7,328 nt of DNA, from positions 1-7,328 of the forward strand of contig CAMGCN010000044.1 of assembly GCA_946040935.1 (NCBI GenBank). The letters run 5' to 3'. A program made the position numbers and the translations under genes. Positions 1 through 5,292 of this stretch are shown in pieces. Every line of letters begins with the position of its first letter. Positions within the stretch are counted from its first letter, which is position 1. The stretch comes from an uncultured Clostridia bacterium (GTDB lineage Bacteria > Bacillota > Clostridia > Oscillospirales > CAG-272). The notes under the pieces are model-generated. The model did no database searches and was not told where the DNA came from. It was given only the letters and a program-made list of their open reading frames with translations.

Positions 1-35
1 ACACTCAATACCTTTAGCAGATTAGTATTTGTCAT
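1..35 (-). CDS. Start of an unidentified gene, cut by the left edge
   Basis: An ATG on the minus strand (33-35) opens a frame that stays open to the window edge and reads MTNTNLLKVLS. It is preceded by a good ribosome binding site, AGGAAAG at 44-50, with an 8-base spacer, and it points the same way as the ribonuclease J gene 285 bp upstream. Eleven residues are too few to name a family. The short polar start followed by LLKVL would fit the beginning of a signal peptide or membrane protein, but that is only a guess. No convincing promoter was found in the gap upstream, although an inverted repeat (56-81) sits just before the ribosome binding site. Confidence 0.5.
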   Translation of the reverse strand, partial: MTNTNLLKVLS

Positions 36-55
36 CTATTTTACTTTCCTGTCTT

Positions 56-81
56 TATTCTGTAGAAACAGCCACAGAATA
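56..81 (-). repeat. 8-bp inverted repeat just upstream of the partial gene's RBS
   Basis: TATTCTGT (56-63) and ACAGAATA (74-81) are perfect inverted copies separated by 10 bases. The repeat ends 6 bases before the AGGAAAG ribosome binding site of the gene entering at position 35. In RNA it would fold as a hairpin with a 10-base loop; in DNA it could be a protein-binding dyad. There is no T-run after it in the minus direction, so it is not an ordinary terminator. Its role is unknown. Confidence 0.5.
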
Positions 82-183
82 TCCTGAAAATACAACGAAT
101 AAAACTGTACAATATATTTTCGCGTGTTTTTTGAAGCTCGAACACGGGCGTACATCCGTATAATAGGCTCGCGCCGCATAAAC

Positions 184-215
184 ACGTATTTTCCGCGGCT
201 TTACGGAGAAAACGT
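184..215. repeat. Long imperfect hairpin downstream of rnj
   Basis: A 12-base arm (184-195, starting ACGTATTTT) pairs with 204-215 (ending AAAACGT) at 11 of 12 positions, counting one G-T pair, around an 8-base loop. It is the last of three adjacent hairpins between the rnj stop and the next gene. It could be part of an untranslated region or a small RNA; nothing identifies it further. Between 82 and 183 I see no gene and only weak short stems. Confidence 0.45.
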
Positions 216-235
216 AAAGGGAAAGCCGTCTTCCC
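209..235 (-). terminator. Possible weak terminator of rnj
   Basis: Read on the minus strand, GGGAA (235-231) and TTCCC (223-219) form a 5-bp stem, followed directly by TTTACGTTTT (218-209). It lies about 85 bases beyond the rnj stop codon. The stem is short and the T-run interrupted, so termination may be inefficient, or the neighbouring larger hairpin (235-281) may contribute. Confidence 0.35.
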
Positions 236-281
236 GTAAGTATGTATATTCTTCTTATAAGAATAACTCTCAATACTTACG
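235..281. repeat. Two-tier hairpin downstream of rnj
   Basis: The outer arms CGTAAGTAT (235-243) and ATACTTACG (273-281) are a perfect 9-bp inverted repeat. Inside them TATTCTT (247-253) and AAGAATA (259-265) form a second 7-bp stem with a 5-base loop. It begins 38 bases after the rnj stop, so in the minus-strand transcript it would be a stable 3' structure. It may protect the message end from exonucleases or form part of the termination region. Confidence 0.5.
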
Positions 282-319
282 CAAATACGCAGAACATGTG
301 CTTCCCCTTTTTGCTTGCA

Positions 320-2008
320 TTAAATATTCATTATTATAGGTAATATCATCGGACGGCGTTTGGTACGCTGATAAATATAGCGTGAAAGCTCATCCTTGAC
401 CGCGTTTTTAATTTGATTCCATTCGATTTTTCCCCCGCCGAGGCAGTTTTCTATTGCGCCTTGCGCAAGTGAGCGAAGCTCATCCATAAGCTCTTCGTTC
501 TCTCTCACATAGACAAATCCGCGGGATACAACGTCAGGGCCCGAGACCGTCTGCATTATATTCGTATCCACCGCCGCGACAACAACTATGAGTCCGTCCT
601 CGGAAAGATGCTTTCTGTCGCGGAGCACGATATTTCCGACGTCTCCTACGCCCAAACCGTCGACGAGTATATTGCCTGCCGTCTCTGTGCCGTTAAATCT
701 CATTCCCTTGGAATCAAGCTCAAGCACCCTGCCTATATCCGAGACGAATATTCTGTCAGGCGACATGCCCATGGAGCATGCGATTTCCTTATGTGCGTAT
801 AGGTGCTTGTATTCACCGTGAACAGGCATAAAATATTTAGGCCGCGTCAGCGCATGCATGAGCTTAAGCTCCTCCGCGCAGGCGTGTCCCGAAACGTGAA
901 CCGATACCGCCTGATCGCGGAAAACGGAAATACCGCGGCGGCAAAGCTCATTCACTATATTGGAAACGAGTTTTTCATTTCCCGGTATGGCGTGCGCCGA
1001 AATAACCACCAGATCTCCTGCGCCGAGCACAACGCTCGAGTGATCGGAAAACGCCATTCTGTAAAGGGCGGACATGGGTTCGCCCTGACTTCCCGTAGAT
1101 ATTATCGTAAGCTTTTCGGGCGGATATTTTTTTATATCGGAAATATCTATCACCGCACCCTCGGGCACGTTCATATATCCCAGCTCTATCGCCGCCGCGA
1201 GTATGTTGAGCATACTTCTTCCCGTGACAGCAACCTTTCTGCCGTACCTTAAAGACGCGTCTATTATCTGCTGTACTCTATGTACATTTGAAGAAAAGGT
1301 AGCTATAACTATTCGTTTGTCAGGGTTACGCATGAAGATTCCGTCAAGGCCGCGTCCGACTTCCTTTTCCGACGGAGTGTAGCCCTCTCGCTCGGCGTTT
1401 GTCGACTCGCACATAAGAAGCGTCACTCCGTCCCTGCCAAGCTCGCCGAGCCGGGCAAGGTCGGTAGTTTCTCCGTCGACGGGAGTATAGTCTACCTTAA
1501 AGTCACCTGTATGAAGAATGGTGCCGACGGGTGTTTTGACGGCAAGAGCGCATGCGTCCGCTATCGAGTGATTCACATGAATAAACTCGACGGAAAAATT
1601 ACCTGCTTCAACCGTATCGCCCGCGTTGACGCAGACAAGCTGCGGCTCACTCTCGTACTCATGCTCGAGCAGCTTGTTTGCAAGTATGCCGAGTGTTAGT
1701 TTTGTTCCGTAAACGGGAACATTCAGCACTTTCAGAACATACGGCAGAGCGCCGATGTGATCCTCATGTCCGTGAGTTATGAAAATGCCCTTGATTCTTT
1801 CCTTTTTGTCAGTCAAATACGTTATATCGGGTATAACTGCGTCAATTCCCAACATATCGTCGTCGGGAAATCCCAGTCCGCAGTCTATGACTATTATGTC
1901 CTCGTCACATTCGAGAACAGTCATGTTTTTGCCTATCTCGGATAATCCTCCGAGGGGGATTATACGTACCTTTGAATTTGTACGTGTATCTTTCTTTTTT
2001 CTTGCCAT
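320..2008 (-). CDS. rnj: Ribonuclease J (metallo-beta-lactamase / beta-CASP family)
   Basis: Ribonuclease J is a zinc-dependent cytoplasmic enzyme of mRNA decay and RNA maturation, with 5'-3' exonuclease and endonuclease activity. The 562 residues match the usual length of about 555. Family motifs appear in order: HGHEDH at 79-84 (metal-binding HxHxDH), the metal-ligand histidine H147 in VNHSIAD, HTGDFK at 166-171, TFSSNVHR at 237-244 (beta-CASP), GSQGEP at 306-311, SGHA at 373-376, and HGEY at 397-400. The C-terminal RNase J domain follows, with SRGFVYVRE near 495-503 and a basic tail. The ATG is supported by AAAGG at 2015-2019 with a 6-base spacer, and the N-terminus MARKKKDTR is typical. 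It appears to be a single-gene unit: the gap upstream is 259 bp and the one downstream 284 bp. A single copy in view does not tell J1 from J2. Confidence 0.97.
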   Translation of the reverse strand: MARKKKDTRTNSKVRIIPLGGLSEIGKNMTVLECDEDIIVIDCGLGFPDDDMLGIDAVIPDITYLTDKKERIKGIFITHGHEDHIGALPYVLKVLNVPVYGTKLTLGILANKLLEHEYESEPQLVCVNAGDTVEAGNFSVEFIHVNHSIADACALAVKTPVGTILHTGDFKVDYTPVDGETTDLARLGELGRDGVTLLMCESTNAEREGYTPSEKEVGRGLDGIFMRNPDKRIVIATFSSNVHRVQQIIDASLRYGRKVAVTGRSMLNILAAAIELGYMNVPEGAVIDISDIKKYPPEKLTIISTGSQGEPMSALYRMAFSDHSSVVLGAGDLVVISAHAIPGNEKLVSNIVNELCRRGISVFRDQAVSVHVSGHACAEELKLMHALTRPKYFMPVHGEYKHLYAHKEIACSMGMSPDRIFVSDIGRVLELDSKGMRFNGTETAGNILVDGLGVGDVGNIVLRDRKHLSEDGLIVVVAAVDTNIMQTVSGPDVVSRGFVYVRENEELMDELRSLAQGAIENCLGGGKIEWNQIKNAVKDELSRYIYQRTKRRPMILPIIMNI

Positions 2009-2100
2009 TGTTTTCCTTTCTGTAAATGCTATTAATCACAAAAATGCCGAAGGGCAGCAGAAAAAATACTATCCTGCAAAGATAACAACCAAAAACAGCG

Positions 2101-2129
2101 TTCATAAAACGCCGAAATTGATTACGCAA
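2101..2129 (-). promoter_or_regulatory. Possible promoter of rnj
   Basis: On the minus strand TTGCGT (2129-2124) and TATGAA (2106-2101) are separated by 17 bases. They match the -35 box at 3 of 6 and the -10 box at 4 of 6 positions. Transcription would start near 2095 and give a leader of about 87 bases. This is the best spacing I found in the gap but the boxes are weak; readthrough from the small upstream gene is an alternative. Confidence 0.3.
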
Positions 2130-2134
2130 AAACT

Positions 2135-2142
2135 CTCGCGAG
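2135..2142. promoter_or_regulatory. 8-bp perfect palindrome CTCGCGAG upstream of the possible rnj promoter
   Basis: CTCGCGAG is a perfect palindrome in an otherwise A/T-leaning gap, and it lies 5 bases upstream of the proposed -35 box of rnj. That is a plausible place for a regulator to bind. No regulator family is recognised from the site, and an 8-bp palindrome can occur by chance. Confidence 0.25.
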
Positions 2143-2169
2143 CCCTTGACATATTATCCGAAAACTTAT

Positions 2170-2220
2170 GAACGGTCAGGCGTTCAACCGTCCGTAATCG
2201 GATTTTTGTAAAAAACGGAC
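2170..2220 (-). other. Overlapping, mutually exclusive stem-loops between the small gene and rnj
   Basis: In the minus-strand RNA GTCCGT (2220-2215) can pair with ACGGAC (2195-2190). Alternatively GGACGGT (2193-2187) can pair with ACCGTTC (2176-2170), 7 pairs including one G-U. The two stems share bases 2190-2193, so only one can form at a time. The second stem is followed by ATAAGTTTT, a poor T-run. It may be a weak terminator for the small gene or an attenuator-like switch ahead of rnj. The rest of the 2009-2267 gap shows no gene that I believe. Confidence 0.35.
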
Positions 2221-2267
2221 ATATTTATTGTTATTAAGATAACACATCATTATGAACTCGGCGTGAA

Positions 2268-2552
2268 TTAAGAAAAAATCAGATAGAAAAACACGCATGT
2301 GAAAATACCCATGGCAAAACCGCCGAGAAAAAATTTCGTACGTTCATAGGTGTTGTTTTTCTTTTGCGCCTTGGGGTTATTAAAATATCCCGAAATATAG
2401 CTTTCGTTCACTATTCTGTTCGCTTCTTTTATGAGCTGCGTTTCGGGAATCTTGCTTTTCATCACGTTGTCGCGCAGAACAAAATACGCCTCGTCAAAAA
2501 AGCTCGAGCCTGTATTTTTCAGCATAAGCATACGTTTCTCTTCACTGTTCAT
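2268..2552 (-). CDS. Small tail-anchored membrane protein of unknown function
   Basis: I do not recognise the family. The 94 residues have a soluble, charged N-terminal part of about 70 residues that looks helical (FFDEAYFVLRDN, then ETQLIKEANRIVNESY), a short polar linker rich in K and N, and one hydrophobic segment of about 20 residues at the very C-terminus. That layout predicts a tail-anchored protein with its N-terminus in the cytoplasm. The ATG at 2552-2550 is chosen because GGTGA (2562-2558), which matches the 3' part of the Shine-Dalgarno consensus, lies 5 bases upstream. A GTG three codons earlier (2561) is possible but has no ribosome binding site. Amino-acid composition and the clean membrane anchor support a real gene. 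It is separated from mgsA by a hairpin and from rnj by 259 bp, so it may be transcribed alone. Confidence 0.72.
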   Translation of the reverse strand: MNSEEKRMLMLKNTGSSFFDEAYFVLRDNVMKSKIPETQLIKEANRIVNESYISGYFNNPKAQKKNNTYERTKFFLGGFAMGIFTCVFFYLIFS

Positions 2553-2692
2553 TATTATCACCGAGGAGATTATCGCCCCATCGTCGCATACTTATTCACA
2601 TAAGCAAGTTTTTATATATTAATTTTATCGGATAACGCCGAGAGGATAATTAAAGACATTACATAACAGAAAATAAAAATCCCTTAATATAT

Positions 2693-2732
2693 GCACGCAC
2701 CCCGAAAAAGCACTGCTTTCCGGGGTGTATGT
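2693..2732 (-). terminator. Strong hairpin at the end of the minD-mgsA unit
   Basis: CACCCCG (2698-2704) and CGGGGTG (2721-2727) are perfect inverted arms. The stem continues inside through AAAGC (2707-2711) with GCTTT (2715-2719), and outward imperfectly to 2693 and 2732. It lies 35 bases past the mgsA stop. In the minus direction the T-rich stretch ATTTTTATTT (2680-2671) comes only about 12 bases after the stem, so this is either an imperfect terminator or a 3'-end stabiliser. Nothing else is evident between 2562 and 2766. Confidence 0.6.
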
Positions 2733-2766
2733 TCTGACTCATTCCGTTTTAAGAAAAAGCAAAAAA

Positions 2767-3183
2767 TTATTTGCTTTTGGGATTTACAAGCTCGCGCCAT
2801 GCGAGGTCTCCGCGGTCGAGCGCCATAACGAGCACTTCCGCGGTCGCGATGTTAGTCGCAAGAGGTATGTTCTTTCTGTCGCACATAAGTAAAAGCTGAT
2901 CGTCCACATCGTACGCCGAGTTTGAGCCGGGTGTAAATGTCGAATCGCGGAAAAAGAGCAGTAAATCTATCTCATCATATTCTATCCTGCTCATTATCTG
3001 TTCTTCACCGCCCGAGGAGCCCGACATGAGGCGTTCTATATCAAGTCCCGTGGCTTCATATATATAATTGCCGGTAGTACCCGTGGCACACAAATGGTGC
3101 TTTGAAAGTATTCCGCAATAAGCAATACAAAACTGCGTCATCAGTTCCTTTTTGCTGTCGTCTGCGATAATAGCTATTTCCAT
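2767..3183 (-). CDS. mgsA: Methylglyoxal synthase homologue with altered catalytic residues
   Basis: Methylglyoxal synthase converts dihydroxyacetone phosphate to methylglyoxal and phosphate in the cytoplasm. The 138-residue protein has the MGS fold along its whole length: an N-terminal IAIIADDSKKE strand, ATGTTGN at 33-39, SGSSGGEEQ at 54-62, LLLFFRD at 74-80 and NIPLATNIATAE at 105-116. The residues matching the E. coli phosphate site (K23, T45, T47, T48, S65) are kept as K12, T34, T36, T37 and S54. Three functional residues are not: H19 is D8, catalytic D71 is E60, and the QPHEPD loop carrying H98 and D101 is replaced by a longer GSNSAYDVDD, about 3 residues more. The fold is sure, the activity is not: it may be a slow or inactive enzyme, or a metabolite sensor. 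The start is clear, with AAGGAG at 3189-3194 and a 5-base spacer, 14 bp after minD, so the two are co-transcribed. Confidence 0.88.
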   Translation of the reverse strand: MEIAIIADDSKKELMTQFCIAYCGILSKHHLCATGTTGNYIYEATGLDIERLMSGSSGGEEQIMSRIEYDEIDLLLFFRDSTFTPGSNSAYDVDDQLLLMCDRKNIPLATNIATAEVLVMALDRGDLAWRELVNPKSK

Positions 3184-3197
3184 TTATACTCCTTTTC

Positions 3198-3977
3198 TCA
3201 CATAATCTTTCTTCGTGATATTTTCTTAAATCCGTCAAAAAGTATGACGCTCTTGCCCTCAAGTCTGTCGGTGATGTTACGAAAAGCGCGCCTTTCGTTT
3301 CCGCGCGGCAGTGTATATACGAGCTCTCCTCTTTCCTGTGCGCGTGACAATGCCGCCGAATAGGGTACGACTCCCAAAAGCTTTACGTTTGTTTGGTCGA
3401 TAATATCAATGACAGAAGCCCGCGCGCCTTTGGAAAGAGATTTTTTATCATAAACGTCATACCCGTTTATAATAAGCCGAATGTCTTCTATCCCCTTTTT
3501 TTCAATTTCCTGCGCAGTATATCCTGCGGCACGGATAGCGGTAGGTCCGTGGGTGGCCGCAATAATCGAAATATCGCTCACAAGACATGCGAGGGAAAAG
3601 GGTATTCCTATGTCGCCCGGAGTGTCTATGATTATATAGTCATATATACTTTTGGCTTTGCTTATAAGGAAAGAGAAAGCGTCTTCGGTTATTTCGGCGT
3701 TTCCGTAAGGCGCAGGCAAAAAATGAAATTTCTCATTTCCGGGAAATGAGACCTCCGCGCTCTCGAGCGGTATTCCGCTCATGGCGACGTCGCGCACATC
3801 GTAAAGCGCGCGGCTCTCAAGGCCGAGAATAAGGTCAAGACACCTGTTACCCAAATCCAGATCAATCAGCAGGGTATTTGCGCCGTCCGAGGCAAGAGTG
3901 TACCCCAGATTTGCCGCTATAGTGCTTTTTCCTACTCCTCCCTTGCAGGAAGTTATCATTATCACCTTGCAGGACAA
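3198..3977 (-). CDS. minD: MinD-like septum-site ATPase (ParA/MinD family)
   Basis: MinD proteins are membrane-associated ATPases that place the division site with MinC. This 259-residue protein starts with the deviant Walker A loop CKGGVGKST (11-19). It then has IDLDLGNRCLDLILG (38-52), very like the clostridial MinD switch I region, and IIIDTPG (115-121) as switch II. LLGVVPYSA near residue 198 matches the usual LLGVIPED strand. The tail FDGFKKISRRKIM is hydrophobic and basic and could serve as a membrane-targeting helix. Departures from MinD: the usual SPAG is TPGD, the VRDA stretch after the next strand is IRAAG, and the INR motif is ING. The start is a TTG at 3977-3975, backed by AGGAGG (3994-3989) and a promoter; no ATG lies in frame near it. 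No minC or minE is in view. A different ParA-type role is possible. Confidence 0.85.
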   Translation of the reverse strand: MSCKVIMITSCKGGVGKSTIAANLGYTLASDGANTLLIDLDLGNRCLDLILGLESRALYDVRDVAMSGIPLESAEVSFPGNEKFHFLPAPYGNAEITEDAFSFLISKAKSIYDYIIIDTPGDIGIPFSLACLVSDISIIAATHGPTAIRAAGYTAQEIEKKGIEDIRLIINGYDVYDKKSLSKGARASVIDIIDQTNVKLLGVVPYSAALSRAQERGELVYTLPRGNERRAFRNITDRLEGKSVILFDGFKKISRRKIM

Positions 3978-3988
3978 GTTACTGTATT

Positions 3989-3994
3989 CCTCCT
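3989..3994 (-). promoter_or_regulatory. Ribosome binding site that sets the TTG start of minD
   Basis: AGGAGG on the minus strand lies 11 bases before the TTG start. It is the only strong site in the leader, and no in-frame ATG or GTG was found within reach. The spacing is slightly long, which together with TTG suggests modest translation. Confidence 0.65.
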
Positions 3995-4041
3995 GTTTTC
4001 CGAAAACCTCAAAGCCTGCCGAAAGGCTCTTCTCTTTATAT

Positions 4042-4070
4042 ATTTTAACATATTATCTCGCGCAGGTCAA
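4042..4070 (-). promoter_or_regulatory. Sigma-A type promoter of the minD-mgsA unit
   Basis: TTGACC (4070-4065) and TAAAAT (4047-4042), separated by 17 bases, each match the consensus at 5 of 6 positions. Transcription would start near 4035 and give a leader of about 58 bases before the minD TTG codon. Confidence 0.75.
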
Positions 4071-4076
4071 CGGAGT

Positions 4077-4095
4077 ATTTGCAGTTAATTTGCAG
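4077..4095. repeat. Two direct copies of ATTTGCAG, 11 bp apart
   Basis: ATTTGCAG occurs at 4077-4084 and again at 4088-4095, a period of 11 bp or about one helical turn. They lie immediately upstream of the minD -35 box and about 63 bp upstream of the permease -35 box. Same-face repeats at this position fit a binding site for a regulator of one or both units. No family is assigned, and chance in A/T-rich DNA is not excluded. Confidence 0.4.
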
Positions 4096-4140
4096 AAATT
4101 CACAATAATTTGGAAAATGCACAGGGCAATACTGTCAGTT

Positions 4141-4181
4141 TCACTATGTCACCGCGCTTGACGGAACGCGCACTTTAGTGA
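4141..4181. promoter_or_regulatory. Inverted repeats overlapping the permease promoter (possible operator)
   Basis: TCACTA (4141-4146) and TAGTGA (4176-4181) are inverted copies that bracket the -35 box. The right copy is part of the small palindrome CACT-TT-AGTG (4171-4180), which sits in the promoter spacer right against the -10 box. A protein bound there would block the polymerase. The arms are short, so this is a suggestion from position rather than a recognised operator. Confidence 0.35.
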
Positions 4182-4187
4182 TATAAT
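4158..4187 (+). promoter_or_regulatory. Strong sigma-A promoter of the EIIC gene
   Basis: TTGACG (4158-4163) and a perfect TATAAT (4182-4187) are separated by 18 bases. Transcription would start near 4194, about 28 bases before the ATG. No cre-like catabolite repression site was found in the gap. Confidence 0.85.
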
Positions 4188-4221
4188 TATGTAAATATTT
4201 ACTTAAAGAAAAGGAAAACAC

Positions 4222-5292
4222 ATGGCTAAAGAATCGATTCTCAAACGCAAAGGCATAAATTTAAGTCCGAAAACATATTTCGTTGACGCGATGAGCGGCA
4301 TGGCGCAGGGACTTTTCGCCTCTTTGCTCATCGGAACGATACTTTCCACCGTTGCAAAATACGTCGGTATGCCGGGCGGCGCGTTCCTCACGGGACTTTC
4401 CGGATTTCTGTCTGAAATCGGAAAAATTGCGAGCGCGGTAACAGGCGCGGCAATAGGCGTCGGCATAGCGTCCGCTCTCGGCGCTCCCATGCTCGTCGCG
4501 GCATGCTCGGCCGCAGTCGGACAGTATGCAAACAGCGCAGGAAACGGCGTTTACACGGCCGGTCCTCTCGGAGTTTTTGTCGCTGTAATTTTCGCGGTTG
4601 AATTCGGCAAGCTCGTCTCAAAATCCACCAAAGTGGATATACTCGTTACGCCGATAGTTACTCTCGGCGTAGGATACGGAGTCGCTTTTATCGCCTGTCC
4701 GTATATAGCGGTCGCGATGAATTTTATAGGACAGTTTATAAATACGGCAACAACCCTGCACCCCTTCTCAATGGGAATAGTAATCTCGGTCGCAGTCGGT
4801 ATCATACTCACCCTGCCCATTTCATCTGCGGCGATATGCGCCTCTATAGGAATAACGGGCATCGCGGGCGGCGCGGCACTCGCAGGATGCTGTGCACAGA
4901 TGGTCGGCTTTGCCGCCGCCAGCTTCCGTGAAAACAAATGGGGCGGAGTCGTCTCACAGGGGGTAGGAACATCAATGCTCCAGATGCCGAATATTGTGCG
5001 TCATCCCCAGATATGGATTCCGGCTACCCTTGCCTCTGCTGTCACAGGACCTATCGCGACTGTTGTTTTCAGGCTTGAATGTACCGGCGTCTCGGCAGGT
5101 ATGGGTACCTGCGGCTTTGTAGGTCCCATAGGCGCGGTTTCCGCCATGACAGAAAGCGGCACTCTCGACGGCACGGCATGGCTCGGCATATTTATGGTAT
5201 GCTTTGTTCTCCCCGCGCTTCTCTCACTCGCGATAAGCGAGATTATGAGAAAGCTCGGTATGATAAAACAAGGTTACATGGAACTCGATTAA
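4222..5292 (+). CDS. PTS EIIC-type membrane permease, PfoR family
   Basis: This belongs to the EIIC family that includes the perfringolysin regulator PfoR of Clostridium perfringens (Pfam PTS_EIIC_2). Its 356 residues are almost wholly hydrophobic and glycine/alanine rich. Segments that can span the membrane lie near residues 23-45, 60-95, 110-132, 140-165, 183-222, 265-285 and 322-345. Family signatures are LHPFSMG from 179, SFRENKWGG from 234, the following SMLQMPNIVRHPQIWIP, and the glycine-rich SAGMGTCGFVGPIGA near 291. A sugar substrate is expected from the fold but cannot be named. No EIIA or EIIB partner, HPr or regulator is in view, so this is an orphan EIIC here; some relatives are thought to act in regulation rather than classical transport. 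The ATG has AAGGA (4211-4215) 6 bases upstream and a strong promoter. The stop codon overlaps the next ATG by one base. Confidence 0.92.
   Translation: MAKESILKRKGINLSPKTYFVDAMSGMAQGLFASLLIGTILSTVAKYVGMPGGAFLTGLSGFLSEIGKIASAVTGAAIGVGIASALGAPMLVAACSAAVGQYANSAGNGVYTAGPLGVFVAVIFAVEFGKLVSKSTKVDILVTPIVTLGVGYGVAFIACPYIAVAMNFIGQFINTATTLHPFSMGIVISVAVGIILTLPISSAAICASIGITGIAGGAALAGCCAQMVGFAAASFRENKWGGVVSQGVGTSMLQMPNIVRHPQIWIPATLASAVTGPIATVVFRLECTGVSAGMGTCGFVGPIGAVSAMTESGTLDGTAWLGIFMVCFVLPALLSLAISEIMRKLGMIKQGYMELD

Noticed and set aside
124..339. Plus-strand and minus-strand open frames of about 70 codons in the rnj downstream gap
   Set aside because: Both run through the hairpin cluster, have low-complexity basic composition and lack ribosome binding sites.
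803..1252. 149-codon plus-strand open frame inside rnj
   Set aside because: It lies opposite the well-conserved ribonuclease J coding sequence, has an arginine/tyrosine/histidine-rich composition typical of an antisense shadow, and has no ribosome binding site.
1905..2129. 74-codon minus-strand frame across the rnj start
   Set aside because: It overlaps about 100 bases of rnj in another frame, and no clear ribosome binding site or family likeness was seen. It is most likely a chance frame in the leader.
2146..2174. Consensus TTGACA on the plus strand at 2146-2151
   Set aside because: No -10 box occurs at 16-18 bases; the nearest match, TATGAA, is at 15. No plus-strand gene follows, so it is probably chance.
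4014..4031. AGCC/GGCT stem in the minD leader
   Set aside because: The stem is only 4 bp with an 8-base loop and has no T-run or other supporting feature.
4551..4937. 128-codon minus-strand frame inside the EIIC gene, and similar frames at 4203-4490 and 5001-5189
   Set aside because: They are antisense to a confidently identified membrane protein; their alanine/proline/threonine-rich composition mirrors its glycine/alanine-rich codons.
4222..5292. Possible mobile element or phage membrane protein
   Set aside because: No transposase, integrase, terminal repeats or composition change were seen around it; the signatures are those of PfoR-type EIIC proteins.
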